In this document: positions 12,801-25,300 of the stretch, piece after piece | Layout: every line of letters begins with the position of its first letter | Numbering within the stretch: position 1 is the stretch's first letter | Assembly (NCBI GenBank): GCA_014898415.1 | Contig: RCTD01000001.1 | Location: forward strand, 4,092,001 to 4,156,000 | DNA: 64,000 bases | Direction of reading: 5' to 3' | Source: Stromatinia cepivora | Lineage: Eukaryota; Ascomycota; Leotiomycetes; Helotiales; Sclerotiniaceae | Program-made: the position numbers and the translations under genes | Notes under the pieces: generated by a model | The model's database searches: none | Told to the model about the DNA's origin: nothing | The model's input: only the letters and a program-made list of their open reading frames with translations

Positions 12801-14152
12801 AAGTATTAGATTTATATTAAATTAATTCTTAAACAATTAAAAGTTGTTAATTTATAAATAGATTTCAAGAAATACGAATTCGATATTATATATATCAAAT
12901 ACTTAGGCTTTATTATTTTTATTGAAAAAGTAAAAATAGATTCTGAAAAAATTGAAGTAATTAAAAATTGAACCTTTCCGATAACAATGAAAAAGATTCA
13001 ATTATTCTTTGATTTTTGTAACTTTTATTGATAATTTATTAAAAATTATAATACAATAGCAAAACTTTTTAACTAATTCATTAAAATAAATATTAAATTC
13101 ATATTTGACGAAATATATCAAAATGCATTCAATATCTTGAAGAAAAAGTTCATTTCAGCCCCGTTCCTATAATACTATAATCACCAACTTCTCTATATAT
13201 TCGAAACAAATTTATCTGATGGGATAATTGTTAATATATTATTATAATAGTATAATGAAGATTGATTACCTATAATTTATTTCTTCAAGATTATAATTAT
13301 TGTTGAATTGAATTACGAAATTCATAATAAGAAAATACTATCAATCATTCAATCTTTTAATTATTGAAGAATAGAACTCATTGGTTTATTATATAAAATC
13401 AAGATTTATATCGATTATAAAGCCCTCGAATATTTTATGATTATCAAAATTCTCAATGCCCAACAAACTCGCTGAATAGAAATATTAATCGATTATAACT
13501 TTATTATTATATATCGCTCTAGAAAAGATAACCTTTTCGTCAATATCTTAATTTATCAAATCGACGAATTGGATTTCCAGAATTATATTAAAAAGAAAAT
13601 CGCCTTTAATAATTTATTAAAGATAACTAAATTGATATCGAAATTATAAGAGAAGTTTTACAAAAGTATTATTTAAATGAAATAGCGATTATTAGTATCA
13701 ATTTAAATAAAATTATTTTTCGATTCGATCTAATTAATTATATTATCAAAGCAAATAAAACTATAGATAGTTTGTTGATATTCAGAATATAAGCTATTTA
13801 AGATTATAAATATATATCACTCTAAAATGACCTTTTGCTTTATAATAATCGCTTGGTAATATTTGATATTGATAACCTTCAAACTTATTTAATTCGCGAA
13901 ATTTATAATTCTATTTCTATTGTTTATCTTAATACAAACAAAATCTATCTTTTATTATCTTAACAATATTACTAATCTAGAATATATAATATTATAATCA
14001 AATATATATACAATTGTTATACCTGCAAATATAATTCCGTTTCATATAATTATACCTCTAATTTATTATATCCACTTCCAATTCCTAATCGAATATGATA
14101 ATATATTATTATAAATTATTATAGTTTTAATAAGAATAAATATAAATATAAT
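9879..14152 (+). pseudogene. G1 gag-protease-RT-RNase H-integrase remnant
   Basis: Continuation of the Gypsy G1 polyprotein after Copia-1A. By alignment with copies at 17111 and 45668: gag to about 11250, protease about 11260-11460 (active-site region NFEINKFVF), RT about 12340-13030, RNase H about 13050-13560, integrase from about 13640. The best surviving stretch is 12369-12641 (RT fingers and palm: FIKKLNNSLKFCINFRLLN, KIFTKFDIHQVF). The YLDD block has become YFNNILIYF near 12760-12790, so both catalytic Asp are Asn (GAT->AAT). Interrupted at 14152 by Copia-1B with ATAAT duplicated. Confidence 0.85.
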
Positions 14153-14382
14153 TGTCAAAACAACTATATACAGGGAAATGAAGCTTATCAACGAATATAT
14201 AGAACTCTTTGTTAATACATTTTGATTTGCCTAGAAAACTAGAATCTATAAAGAATGAAGATCTATATAATAATGCATACCGAAACATTAATACAAATAT
14301 TAATGTATATATAATCCTTACTATCCTTATCATCCTTATCATCTTTATTATTTTTATTATATATATAATTTATATTCCAATA
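14153..14382 (-). repeat. Copia-1B 3' LTR
   Basis: About 230 bp, the longest LTR of the family because the 9-bp unit (ATCCTTATC and mutated forms) is repeated at least five times at 14320-14360. The part next to the element interior is heavily mutated; the outer end TGTCAAAACAACT still reads. Confidence 0.9.
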
Positions 14383-15792
14383 CTAATAACTTCTTTTAAA
14401 ATCAAAATATCGTATACTCTAGAAATATATATACCCAATAAATAAGTACTTTTTCCAATCCTAACTTTCATTTTATTCCTTTATTCGAATCAACTTATAC
14501 ATAAAATAATTATATATCCGATAATTGAATATATACCCATAATAACTTTTGTTTTATATTCATTCTTCGATTTCTATATTTATACTATTTTCTTTTCATT
14601 ATATTCTAATCTCTTTATTTATTCTATAATCTTGATTTTAATTATATTACTCTTTACAAAATCTCTAAAAACCTAATATAATTTTGCCTTCGTTATTACA
14701 TCAATAGAATTAAATTCTCTATCAATTCATTTGATTTTTACTATCTCCCTTCGTTTATACAATTACTACAAAACCATTAAATTAATCATCAATCTTTTCT
14801 TTCGAATTGAATTTAATTTCATAAAACAATTATAAAGCGATTTCGAATCTATATATATAATTAATAATATTTTCTACTTTGATAATATACTTTCGATAAT
14901 ACTTTTGAATATTATATTAATATCAAATCCTAAAGTTATATTATAAAGTTCCAATACTAATATACTTCTAATAATTCTTTTGCATTTGACAAATAATTAA
15001 TAAATTAAATTCGCTTTATTGTTTTTGTTCATTAATATAATGATATATTCGATTTATAAGAATAGGTTTCGATTGTTAACAAATAATATATCTATAAATA
15101 TTATTAATTTCAACGAATCGAAATTAAATAATACGAATTTCAATCCTTTAATTGAATTATTTATTTACTATTAGATTGTTTTATTTATCAATTTCGTATC
15201 TTCCTTTTTGGAATTGATAATTTGGACAACAAAAGAAAAAGTAAATGATACTTCTAATTGATATATTATCAAAATATAAACTCCTTTTGCATATTGAACA
15301 ATATATTGATCCTTTGGAGTTACACTTTTTCGAATTTTGCCCTTTATATTATAAATATCGATTGATTGTATTTTGATGAATTATAGATTCATATATTATC
15401 TTTCCTGATTGATATAAATAAAATCATCATTTGCTTAAATAATAACAGTTCCATTAAATTTGAAAGAATTCTCGGGTAATAAAATTTTTCGATCCTTTGT
15501 AAGAAATTTTGTATTTTCGAATTCTTTTTGTTTTTTATTTGTAAATACTTTATTAATTATAATAATTATATTATCTATTTGAAATCCTATTAATTCAAAT
15601 ATTTTGTTTTCCTATTTAATATACATTAAACAAGAATCGTAAATTGATTAGATTATTTGAAATACAATGAAATAATAATTATAATAAATATCGAATCAAT
15701 AATTTCCAGTTTTTGATATACTATATAATAGTTTGATTATTTATAATAATATTCCCTTCAGGAATTCCATTTCCTTGGATAATTAGATATAA
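14383..15792 (-). pseudogene. Copia-1B RNase H end, remnant
   Basis: Reverse complement matches 8250-9658 of copy A base for base apart from transitions, covering the end of RT and RNase H. No open frame remains. Ends at the TATAA site (15788-15792) where Copia-2 inserted. Confidence 0.85.
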
Positions 15793-15958
15793 TGTTAACT
15801 TTTGGTGCAGGAAGTAGTAGTATTGTTGATTATGTAGGTTGAATTAAGGATCTATAATTCTAATAAAAGTAGAATTAAGATTATCCCTAAATATAATCTA
15901 TATATTATTATAATCATATGATTTCAATTCTAATTTTATGATGACCTTATTTCCAATA
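15793..15958 (-). repeat. Copia-2 3' LTR
   Basis: 166 bp. The outer end on the left (TGTTAACTTTTGGTGCAGG on +) is intact, whereas the same bases in the 5' LTR at 28152 read TATTAATTTTTAATACAG. The inner end is the more mutated one here. Confidence 0.9.
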
Positions 15959-17110
15959 CTCCTTTATTAAGGATATTCTATTCGATCCTTTTAGACTATT
16001 AATCCTAACATTTTCTTGAACCTTTCGAAAACAATTCTTATATAAAGTTTTATCATTCTATCAACAATTATATTATATATATTGATATAACTAATGGCGA
16101 TTTTATTTTTTTCTATCAAATCCCTAATAAAATGATAATTGATATTTATATATTTAGATCATTTATACAAATATAGATTCTTAGTTAAAACTAAAACATT
16201 CTAATTATCATCAAGTATCTGAACCGTATCTCTGTTCTTTTCAATATAATTTGATCTGAATAAATCTTTAAGTATTTATACAATCTATCTCTCTTGTTTG
16301 ATGAATATTATTATCATAATATATTCTGATTCTATATTAGAGATAGCCATAAACATTTGTTTTTTACTAGTCCATGATATAGAGTTTTTATAAAATATCA
16401 CAACTCCTTTTGAAACACTTTTCCGGTTATATTTGTTATTAGTCTAATCTGTATTTGTATATACCTTTATTGTATTGTTAAATATATTATATTTTTTGTA
16501 GATATCAGATTATATTCCCTTTAGCCCGAATTATAGCTTCTATTTGATTATTGATTATAAATATCGTATTAGATTTTTCAAAGCTATAATATAATGTTTT
16601 GTTGGTTTTGTTATAAATTGTAAAAGTCTTTCAATTGAGAATACTATATTTGGTCAAATGTATATTATTGGATAAATTATATTTCCTATTTATTATTGAT
16701 ATTCGTTTATATCTATTAGTTCATTGTTATCGGTTGTTGGCCGGAGATAGGTATAATCTATTATTGGTAATTTCTTAGTTTGGTGTTATTTATGTGTAAT
16801 ATTATATTTGGTTAGTATAATATCAAGATATTCTTCTTGATCTATGGTTAATATATATATTTTTCTATTATAAATAACTTTAATATTTAGGATCTTACTA
16901 ATCTCTTTTAGATTCTTGGTATTAAAATAGGCCGATAGTTTTTTATTGAATCAAATGATTTGCAATGATATATACAATACAATAATGATATTGTCGATAT
17001 ATACTAGTAATATTATATCATAGTTTTTGGATATATATAAATATGGATCTATCAAATTTTGTATAAAACCTATATTTAAAAGCTTTTTCTTTAATAATAA
17101 ACTTCAATCT
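15959..17110 (-). pseudogene. Copia-2 RT C-terminus and RNase H remnant
   Basis: Read on the minus strand from 17110: a YIDNI-type remnant of the catalytic YVDD near 17010-16990, then NTKNLKEISKILNIKVIYN and YLTIDQEEYL typical of the Copia thumb. RNase H follows with HYIIALKNLIRYL (about 16560), SWTSKKQMFMA and IESEYI (about 16360-16310), and KYINIKYHFIRDLIEK near 16140. Stops are scattered, mostly W and Q codons lost. It is the far half of the RT gene that begins at 24864; G2 separates the two. Confidence 0.88.
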
Positions 17111-17391
17111 GTCACGAATCGTGAACCACAGGAGGCTAACCACGTGATACCTCTTATCTCCCATATCAATTTATGAGCTGATCATCTATACGTATGCGTT
17201 ACGAATCATATGATTTAATATAGTAAAATGGTAATTCTAATAACGCTTATGTATAACTTTGTAGCCCACAAATGAATATTTGTATATATATATCTAATCG
17301 CTCTTTACGAATTATAATTCTTCAATTATAGATTTTAAAGAATATAATTGACCTTGTTTATTCAGTTTTATTATGGTTTTTGTACGTTATA
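17111..17391 (+). repeat. G2 5' LTR
   Basis: 281 bp. First 75 bp unmutated, including CACGTG at 17142-17147; last 40 bp A/T shifted (TGTACGTTATA in place of TGTGCGTCACA). Confidence 0.95.
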
Positions 17392-19080
17392 TTATCTACA
17401 ATTCATTTATAAGTGTTCGGTTATCTAATGACCTTCCAAATAATATTTTATTTTAATAATACCTTTTTAGGTGAACTTTTATGAATGTTATATTTAGAAG
17501 AAAAAGATCTATTCCGATCTAGTCAACAAAGATAAATTTTTTTAGAAGTATATTATCACTTTTACAATACAACGAACTCTTCCTCCTATACGCTCCGAAT
17601 TTTCGAAAGTATATTCTGAGGAACCCTCTCTTTCTCCTTAATTATTTCAACAATTTTTCGAAGAAAATATAAATATAGGATTGGATAACGTTACTATTGG
17701 AAAAAAGAAGACTGGTAAAGAGAAGATTCTAGTATATAAAATCGATGTTTTCAATGGTTCAATTGTTTCTTCCGAATTATTATTACAATTATAAGATCTT
17801 TATACAATAATTATAAATTTGAAAAAGGAGAATCAATAATTGAAAGTTATAGTAACGACGAGTTCTGTAATAATACAATCTTCTTTTGAGTCCTAAATAA
17901 TACCTATATAAATATCCAGATCAATAGCAATACCTGGGATTCCCCTTATTCCTTCAATCGAAATTCAAGGATCTTTATCTAAGCAAACCCGAAGATCCCG
18001 AAATTAAAGGAAGAAAACTTTGATCAAATAATCTGATCATTTGGGGTTCTTTAAGGATTCTTTTTCTCTTTCAGAAAATAACAACCTATTTAATAATCAG
18101 GGGTTCTTTTATTCAAAAAGCTAATCTAACCAATCAAAATCGCATTCCTGTGTTAACCACAATTCGCAACAAAATATATATACATCAAAACCCACAAATC
18201 TTACTACTAAACTTAATGATAATATTGAACCTAAAACTAATTTATAATAATTATTAATCATAAAACGATTCAAATTATATATTACATCATTTAAAAATAA
18301 AATATAACATTGTATATATATAATCAACCAAACCGAATCAAAAGTACAAATACATTGTCATACTCTTTACATACAAATACTCCGATTTATAATATTCGAA
18401 TTAATCGAACAGCTTACAACAATCTATTGGAATCCAGCCGAAGTCGATAATACTTACTCTCAATACAAGATATAAATCATATCTAATACAATTTGATATA
18501 ACAACTTCCTAAAATAATATAGGAAATTCAGATTACTTATTACCCAAATAAAGATTATCAACAATAAAATCCTGTTCAGGGATTTCGAATAGAAGATTTC
18601 CGATTTTCTTTTGCAAATAGTAGCAATATTTATCAAAGATTGCAAAACTATAAAAGAACTTACAAATATACTTATTAGAATAAATCAAAACAAAATTTCA
18701 TTATAAAAACGAAACCGATATTGTATTAATCGAGAAGCCCTTGTAACTACTCATAAATCAACAATTACTATAAATCCCTTACAATTTTTTCGGAATTCTA
18801 ACAGCTCCAATTTTGGAATCTTTATATTCCCGAAATCATTTCCATCTCAGAATACCCTTTCCGGATATACCGGCCCTACTATATCCAATAATTATTCGAA
18901 CTTCAAATGCTCGTTGCCCTCTCTTTTTCTTAAAGCAATATGTACATTGATACTTTGTATCGATAATCTCAATAAAATCGAGACAGTACAAAAAGAAGCA
19001 AAAGAATTCGAAGAATATCGGGATGCCGAAGAAAACTTCAATTTAGAAGTTACAACTAAAGTTATGTAGAATGCCCGTTT
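17392..19080 (+). pseudogene. G2 leader and gag region, remnant
   Basis: Between LTR and protease. No capsid motif can be read with confidence because stops occur in all frames. The end of the region (about 18960-19080) reads EFEEYRDAEENFNLE, the acidic helix preceding the protease in this family. Function as Gag is inferred from order. Confidence 0.65.
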
Positions 19081-19149
19081 AGAAAAAGAAAAGTATTTAA
19101 AATTAAACGTTTAGATTCCATTTCTATTCTAAGTGTTATACAGGATATA

Positions 19150-20280
19150 AGATTTCTTGATCTAATTAAATTTATGGGAGGAGAAGCATTCACTTTCCTT
19201 TACAACCTTTCGAAAAATGATTATATTTATCAATTAAGAGTATTCATTGATTCTAGAGTAAATGAATTCGCTTTTATTAATATTATACTCTTTACTTGTT
19301 TATTTCCTATATTTAAACCAAGAATTATATTGCTTGAAGTTTCAATTGAAGTTAAAGGGTATAATAATGTATAAGGCTATATCATTATTTATTTCATATT
19401 CTTTAATTTAATGATCGATAATTGTGAACAATCTTTTATCCTTTTCTTTATTATTGAATTAAAGAATTATAATACTATTTTAAATAGACTTTGATTATCA
19501 GAGATTCGAGCGAAATTCGATTGCTTCAATCGACATTTCGAATGGCCTAAAGAAAGACCCTGTATCATTTCCTATTCGAATAATCTCCTTATTACCTAAT
19601 TATCCCTTTGCAAACAGAAGATCAATCGATTAGTTTAACAAAATGCTGATCGACGAAATAACCAATTTGAGGAATATTAGAATCGAAAAGATTCATAACT
19701 GAGCAAATCAATCGCAATTAATAATATACAATAAGAATCTTCAAATATAAATATAATATAGATTCTTATTGAAAAAGAAAAAGTTCTGATTCCTTTCAAA
19801 TTTAATCCATCTTTTTTTTAATCAATTATATTATTATTATAGATCTACAAATGCCTCCTCTGTATATCGCCCGAAGTCCTCGATCTATATATACTCAAAC
19901 CCAATAAATTCCAATTAGAATACAAAAGAGATAAACAAACTGAACTCTTTATTATTACTCTGAAAGAACTCAATGATATAATAAACTTCCAACAAAATAA
20001 ACAATATACGGAAAAGAAAGTATTAGTTGCCCTAATCGAATTCAAAAATATAAAAGTTCGAAAGAAATTCGATCAAGTACTGACCGAAATCGATTCAAAA
20101 CCTGAAATACCATCTGAATATCAACAATACCATCAAGCCTTTTCCAAGTACAAATTAAACATCTTATCTTCTAATCGATCTTATAATTATAAAATCATAT
20201 TAGAAGATAAAGGAGAACAAATCTTACATTACAGTCCGTTTTACAAAATATCCCTGAAACAATTGGAAATTGTTAAAGAA
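19150..20280 (+). pseudogene. G2 protease and pre-RT linker remnant
   Basis: The aspartic protease segment is open at 19174-19374: GGEAFTFLYNLSKNDYIYQL, then FIDSRVNEFAFIN, where the expected DSG(A/T) active site reads DSR (G->A of Gly). The linker continues through stops to TEIDSKPEIPSEYQQYHQAF (about 20085-20145), the conserved lead-in to Gypsy RT. It would cleave the Gag-Pol polyprotein; here it is inactive. Confidence 0.82.
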
Positions 20281-21500
20281 TATATTATGGATAATCTTAG
20301 CAAAGGTTTCATTGAATCCAATCAAGCCTTTTATATTGTATCTATTCTATTTGTCAAAAAATCCAATAGTAATTTGAGATTCTGTATAGATTTCAGATTA
20401 TTGAATTCCTTAATGTATAAGGATTGATATCCCCTCCCTTTGATTGATGAAATACTTTCTCGATTTTCTAATACTAAAATCTTTACCAAACTCAATATTC
20501 ATTAAATTTTCCATTATATAAAAATGGATCCTACTTCAAAAGAGTATATTACCTTTCAAATCCAATATAGATCATATAAATACAAGGTCATATTATTCAG
20601 ATTAACAAATAATCCTACAATTTATCAATGTTATATAAATAATATTCTATTCGATTATCTAGATATCTTTTATATAATATATTTCGATGATATTCTAATT
20701 TATTCCGAAAACGAAAAAGAATATCAAATTCATATCAAATTAATTCTCGAACGATTAGAAGCTGCTAGTCTACAAACGAATCTCAAGAAATATAAATTCA
20801 ATATTATATATACCAAATATTTGGACTTTATCATTTCTATTAAAGAAGTAAAGATAGATCTTGAAAAAATTGAAGTAATTGAGAATTGGACCTTTCCGAT
20901 AACAATGAAAGAGATCTAATCATTCCTTGGTTTTTGCAACTTTTATCGATAATTCATTAAGGACTATAATATAATAACAAAACCTTTCAACGAATTCATT
21001 AAAGTAAATATTAAGTTTGTATTCGACAAAGTATACCAAAATGTATTCAATATCTTAAAGAAAAAGCTTATCTCTATTTCGTTTTTGCAATACTATAATC
21101 ATCGATTCCCCTGTATATTCGAAATAGATACATCCGATAAGATAGTTGCTAATATGTTATCACAATAGTATAGCGAAGATTAGTTTTCTGTAGTTTATTT
21201 CTTCAAGATCATAATTATTGTTGAATTGAACTACAAAATTCATAATAAGGAAATACTATTAATTATTCAATCTCTTAATTATTAGAAAACGGAACTTATC
21301 GATTCATTATATAAAATCAAGGTTTATACCGATTATAAGACCCTCGAATATTTTATAATTATTAAAACTTTCAATATTCGATAAACTCGTTAAACAAAAG
21401 TTCTAATCGATTATAATTTCATCATTATATATCACTTTAAAAAAGATAATCCTTTTATCGATATCTTAATCTATCAAACCAATAAATTGAATCTTCAGAA
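20281..21500 (+). pseudogene. G2 reverse transcriptase and RNase H remnant
   Basis: RT of the Ty3/Gypsy type: ILFVKKSNSNLRFCIDFRLL (about 20345-20405), KIFTKLNIH with D->N, MDPTSKEYITFQ, and an open stretch 20524-20919 carrying YFDDILIYSENEKEYQIHIK with both catalytic Asp intact. Stops replace R and Q codons (for example KD*YPLPLID near 20427). RNase H follows from about 21050, with IFEIDTSDKIVANML (21115-21160) and VYTDYKTLEY near 21325. Of the Gypsy copies here this one has the best-preserved polymerase site. Confidence 0.88.
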
Positions 21501-21599
21501 TTATATCAAGAAGAAGAATCGCCTTCAGTAGTTTATTAAAGATAACCAAATTGATACCGAAATCATAAGAAAAGCTTTATAAAAGTACTATCCAAACAA

Positions 21600-22720
21600 A
21601 ATAATGATTATTAGTATCGATTTGAATGAAATCGCTCTTTGATTCGATCTAATTAATTGTATCATCGAAGCAAATAAAACTATAAATAGTTTATTAGCAT
21701 TCAGAATACAAGTTATCCAAGGTTATAAATATATATCACTCCAAAATGATCTTTTACTTTATGATAATTATTTGGTGATACCTGATATCGATAATCTTTG
21801 AATTTATCTAATTCGTGAAACCTATAATTCCGTTTTCATTGTTTATCCTGATACAAATAAAACCTATTTTTTATTATTTCAACAATATTATTGATCTAGA
21901 ATATACGATATCGTAATCAGATATATATATAATTGTTATGCCTGCAAATATAATTCCGTTTTATATAATTATACCCCCGGTTTATTATATCCATTTCCGA
22001 TTCCTAATCGAATATAGCAATATATCACTATAGATTACTGTAATTTTAATAAGGATAAATATGGATATGATAATGTTTTAATTATTATTGATCGATTAAC
22101 AAAACAAATTATCTTTATACCTTATTATAAATCAATCGATATTTGAGTTCAAGTATAATTATATCTCTACTATATATATCGATATTATAGTCCTTCTAAT
22201 ACTATAGTATCGGATTGCGGCCCTCAATTTATATTATAGTTCTGGAAGGAATTCAGTTAAATCCTAGGAATCGATTTCAAACTATCCATTATTTATTATT
22301 CCCAAATTAATGATCAAATTGAGATCTATAATCAGTACCTTCAATAATGGTTAAGATTGTTTGTTAATTATTATCAAGACGATTAGTTAGAATTCCTATT
22401 TATAATGGATTATACACAATTTACTCTTCTATATGATTCCTTAGGAGGGCTTATACCCTATGAAACCCTATACAGGCATGTACTGAAATGTATATAGGAA
22501 TAGAAGAAAGATACTAATAAGCCAATAAACAATATGAATATACATGATACCCGTATATATATAGAATGTAATAGATTAGTTTTTATATAAACAAAAGAAG
22601 GCCTATTGTATACCCAAGTCAAAATATCGAAATCTATGAATACTCATTGGTATAAGATCGATTTCGATATCGGAGATTATATATAGTTTAATATGAAGAA
22701 TTATTTTATTTAAAAATCAT
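21600..22720 (+). pseudogene. G2 integrase remnant
   Basis: The H2C2 zinc-binding domain is at about 21895-21975 (YNCYACKYNSVLYNYTPGLL, CxxC kept). The catalytic core follows: ITIDYCNFNKDKYGYDNVLI (about 22027-22085) carries the first Asp, VSDCGPQF (about 22207-22230) the second, and the DDE Glu region is at QIEIYNQYLQ (about 22318-22345). Five to six premature stops interrupt it. It would insert cDNA into the chromosome. Confidence 0.87.
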
Positions 22721-23215
22721 CTAAAAAGCTGGACTTCTCAATTCAAGGAAGATTCAAGATCATTGATCGATCTGGAAGTTCTTTTAAATTCGAATTCCTG
22801 ATTATAATAAAAATTTATCCTGTTTTCCCTTTAGATCGATTATGTAAAGTATATGATGATTCTTTTCCTAATCAGATATTCGAATCACCTCCATTTATTA
22901 ATATAACTAATAATTCGGAATGGGAAATGGAGAAGGTTTTAATAATAAAGAAAACACAAAAAACTTTACTATATAAAGTTTTATAACTTAATAATAATAT
23001 CGATTTTATTTAGTATTCTACTTCCGATCTTAAAATATCATTGCACCTCCTGTGCGATTTTCATCTGGCCAATCCAACATTATCTGATCCTTCTAATCGA
23101 TTAATTGATTGGATAAAGCTTTATAAAAGTGGAGAGGATAATTATAATCATATAGATAACGATTTACTTATAAAATTAAGGGAAAGAAAAGTGTTCTTTA
23201 ATATAATAAACTAAA
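22720..23215 (+). pseudogene. G2 integrase tail with chromodomain
   Basis: A GPY/F-type tail (KLDFSIQGRFKIIDRSG) and the basic HPVFP-like motif KIYPVFPLDRLCKVYDD lead into a chromodomain. EWEMEKVLIIKKTQKTLLYK (22918-22977) carries the first aromatic and the beta strands, then LHLLCDFHLANPTLSDPSNR and the acidic end of the protein. Chromodomains of this class bind methylated histone H3 Lys9 in other fungal chromoviruses and direct insertion to heterochromatin. That would fit the dense nesting seen here (inference). Confidence 0.87.
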
Positions 23216-23454
23216 TATTATAATTTTATAATGATATATATGTATACAATTGTGAAAAGATCGAAAACCTATACAAATTAGAGAGAATTTGATTGTATAT
23301 ATATATAACCCGAATTCTATATAATAGATGAACTACTATCATCAAAATAATACAAAAACAATATATTTCAAAAACTTATATCTATAATCATTTCGAAAAT
23401 CATACAAAGGAAAGTTTGAATATAATAAAAACGAAATATAACATTACCCCTATC

Positions 23455-23770
23455 GATTTCGTTCAATTTAATTGATTTAATTAATTTGATCGATTAACTT
23501 GATCGATTTCGGAATTGATTATATTAATTATTTATTATCATTATATTATAATTCAATCTCCTTTCCTTTTCTATTGAAGTTTTTTCTTTTCAAAAGTTCC
23601 CCAAATCAAAAAGAATACAAATCAATATTAATTTAACTAATTGATAAACGATTTGGCTGATTTGATCAATTCATTCATTATTTTGATCAATTTGATCGAT
23701 TAATTTGATCAATTTGATCAATTTCCAGTAAATTGACCAAATCAACCAAAATGATCAATCTAATTGATTT
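23455..23770 (+). repeat. TTGATC array in Gypsy 3' non-coding region (G2)
   Basis: Clusters of TTGATCGATTAA/TTTGATCAATTT words between the end of pol and the 3' LTR. Equivalent arrays are at 40390-40700 (G3), 42180-42500 (G1), 52010-52330 (G5) and, inverted, 59040-59180 (G6). All Gypsy copies keep it, so it is an element feature. Confidence 0.8.
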
Positions 23771-23869
23771 AAAGTTTATAAACTTTTACAAAACCTGATT
23801 TCCAATAAAATAGCAATAGAATAGAGGAGTGAAATATTCGAGGACGAGTTTTTCCGAAGGGGGAAATAG

Positions 23870-24151
23870 TATCACGAATCGTGAACCATAGGAAACTAAC
23901 TATGTAATACCTCTTATCTTTTATATCAATTTATAAACTGATCATCTGTATGTATATATTACAAATCATACGATTTAGTATAGTAAAATAGTAACTCTAA
24001 TAATGCTTACACACAATTCTGCAGTCCACAAATGAGTATTTGTATATATATATCTAGTCGCTCCTTACAAGCCATAATTCTTCAGTTGTAGATTCTAAAG
24101 AACATAATTGACCCTGTTTATTCAGCTTTACTACGGCTCTTGTGCGTCACA
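23870..24151 (+). repeat. G2 3' LTR
   Basis: 282 bp, preceded by the polypurine run AAGGGGGAAA (23857-23866). Inner end mutated (TATCACG, then CTATGTAATACC for CACGTGATACC); outer 45 bp intact to TGTGCGTCACA. Confidence 0.95.
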
Positions 24152-25300
24152 CAATCCCTTTTAGTTTGCTTCAAATTATATAGACTTTATAGAGCTTATA
24201 GTATATATCCCTTTTCGACTTTGATATCTTAAGATAATTCGAAATAGATCTTTTCTTTTAAATGTGATTCAATAAAGGCATTTTTGATATCGAAATATGA
24301 ATATTCCAAATTTTCTTTTACAATAATAATTAGAAATAATCTGAATATATTTAGTCTTATTATTGATACAAATATTTTATTATAATCTTTTCTTAATATT
24401 TGATTGAATCTTTAAATTACTAATTTTGCTTTGAATCATTCTATTTTGTTATTTTTGGTTTTAATTGTAAATATCTATTTCATCGAAATTAGATTACTTT
24501 TTTTAAAAAGTATATATTCTTTCTAAATATCATTTTAAATCAAAGATATAATTTCCTTTTGGATAATTTCCTTCCATTTTTCAAAGTATTCTTGATCTGA
24601 TATTGCTTTTTTATAAATTCTTAGTATTTTGATTCTCAGAATTTCTTTGGTTGGATATATTATACCTTTTATATTGTTTATATTTATCAATAAAATTATA
24701 AAATCTGAAACAATCTTATCTTTGATATAAAGATTCATTTTATAAATAATTGGAATTGTAATTATAATATATTTTATACTTTTTTGAGTTTTGATCTGTA
24801 TAAATATTATAATCAATACTTTTATAATCTTACTTTCCTGTTTTTCTTCAGGATCTTGTTTCATATCTTTTTTCTGTTTTTATATTAGATATTTTGGGGA
24901 TTCGTCTTCAAAATCTATTATATCCTTTTGTTCGATTTTAGATGATTATGGATTTATTTCGTTTTCTGATTCTATTGAAATAAATTTATCAGTAAAATTT
25001 AAAACGATCTTAAATTTTGCTTTCGATATAGATTCAGGGTCTACAGAAGTTGATTTTTGAATTAGAACTTTTGGAATAATGGATTCGATATCTGAAATAT
25101 TCTTGAAAGAAGGTTTTTGATTTGTCTTTTGGATATTGCTATCTTCATTTTTATTATATATTGATATTGATATATCTAATTTATTTAATTTCAATTCGAT
25201 AATTAAGGTACTTAGTATAATCATTGAATTCAGTATAATATCTATTGAAGAGAATATTTGAAACAAAGATAATACAAATATCGCGTTTGGTATTGAAAAT
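24152..25300 (-). pseudogene. Copia-2 RT N-terminus and integrase-RT linker remnant
   Basis: Minus strand. A Ser/Lys/Glu-rich linker (open at 24946-25266) is followed by the start of RVT_2, open at 24535-24864: AISDQEYFEKWKEIIQKEI corresponds to the conserved (E)A-x-x-W-x-x-AM-x-x-EI block. RT then continues past a stop to KAKLVIQRFNQILRKDYNKI (about 24435-24375), SYFDIKNAFIESHLKEKIY (about 24300-24245) and SLYNLKQTKR (about 24190-24160). There the CAATC target of G2 cuts it. The second half is at 17110-15959. Confidence 0.88.

Larger units (their letters stand above)
17111..24151 (+). mobile_element. Gypsy chromovirus G2, complete copy
   Basis: 7041 bp with LTRs 17111-17391 and 23870-24151 and a perfect CAATC duplication (17106-17110 / 24152-24156) inside the Copia-2 RT gene. 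It is the innermost of four nesting levels (G1 > Copia-1B > Copia-2 > G2), hence the youngest of that stack. Its frames are the least damaged of the Gypsy copies in the left cluster, and YFDDILIYS is still present in RT. Confidence 0.95.

Noticed and set aside
18121..18645. Small minus-strand frames in G2, and similar ones throughout the AT-rich block
   Set aside because: Antisense of mutated gag/pol; composition is that of A/T-rich noise with Ile, Tyr, Asn and Phe.
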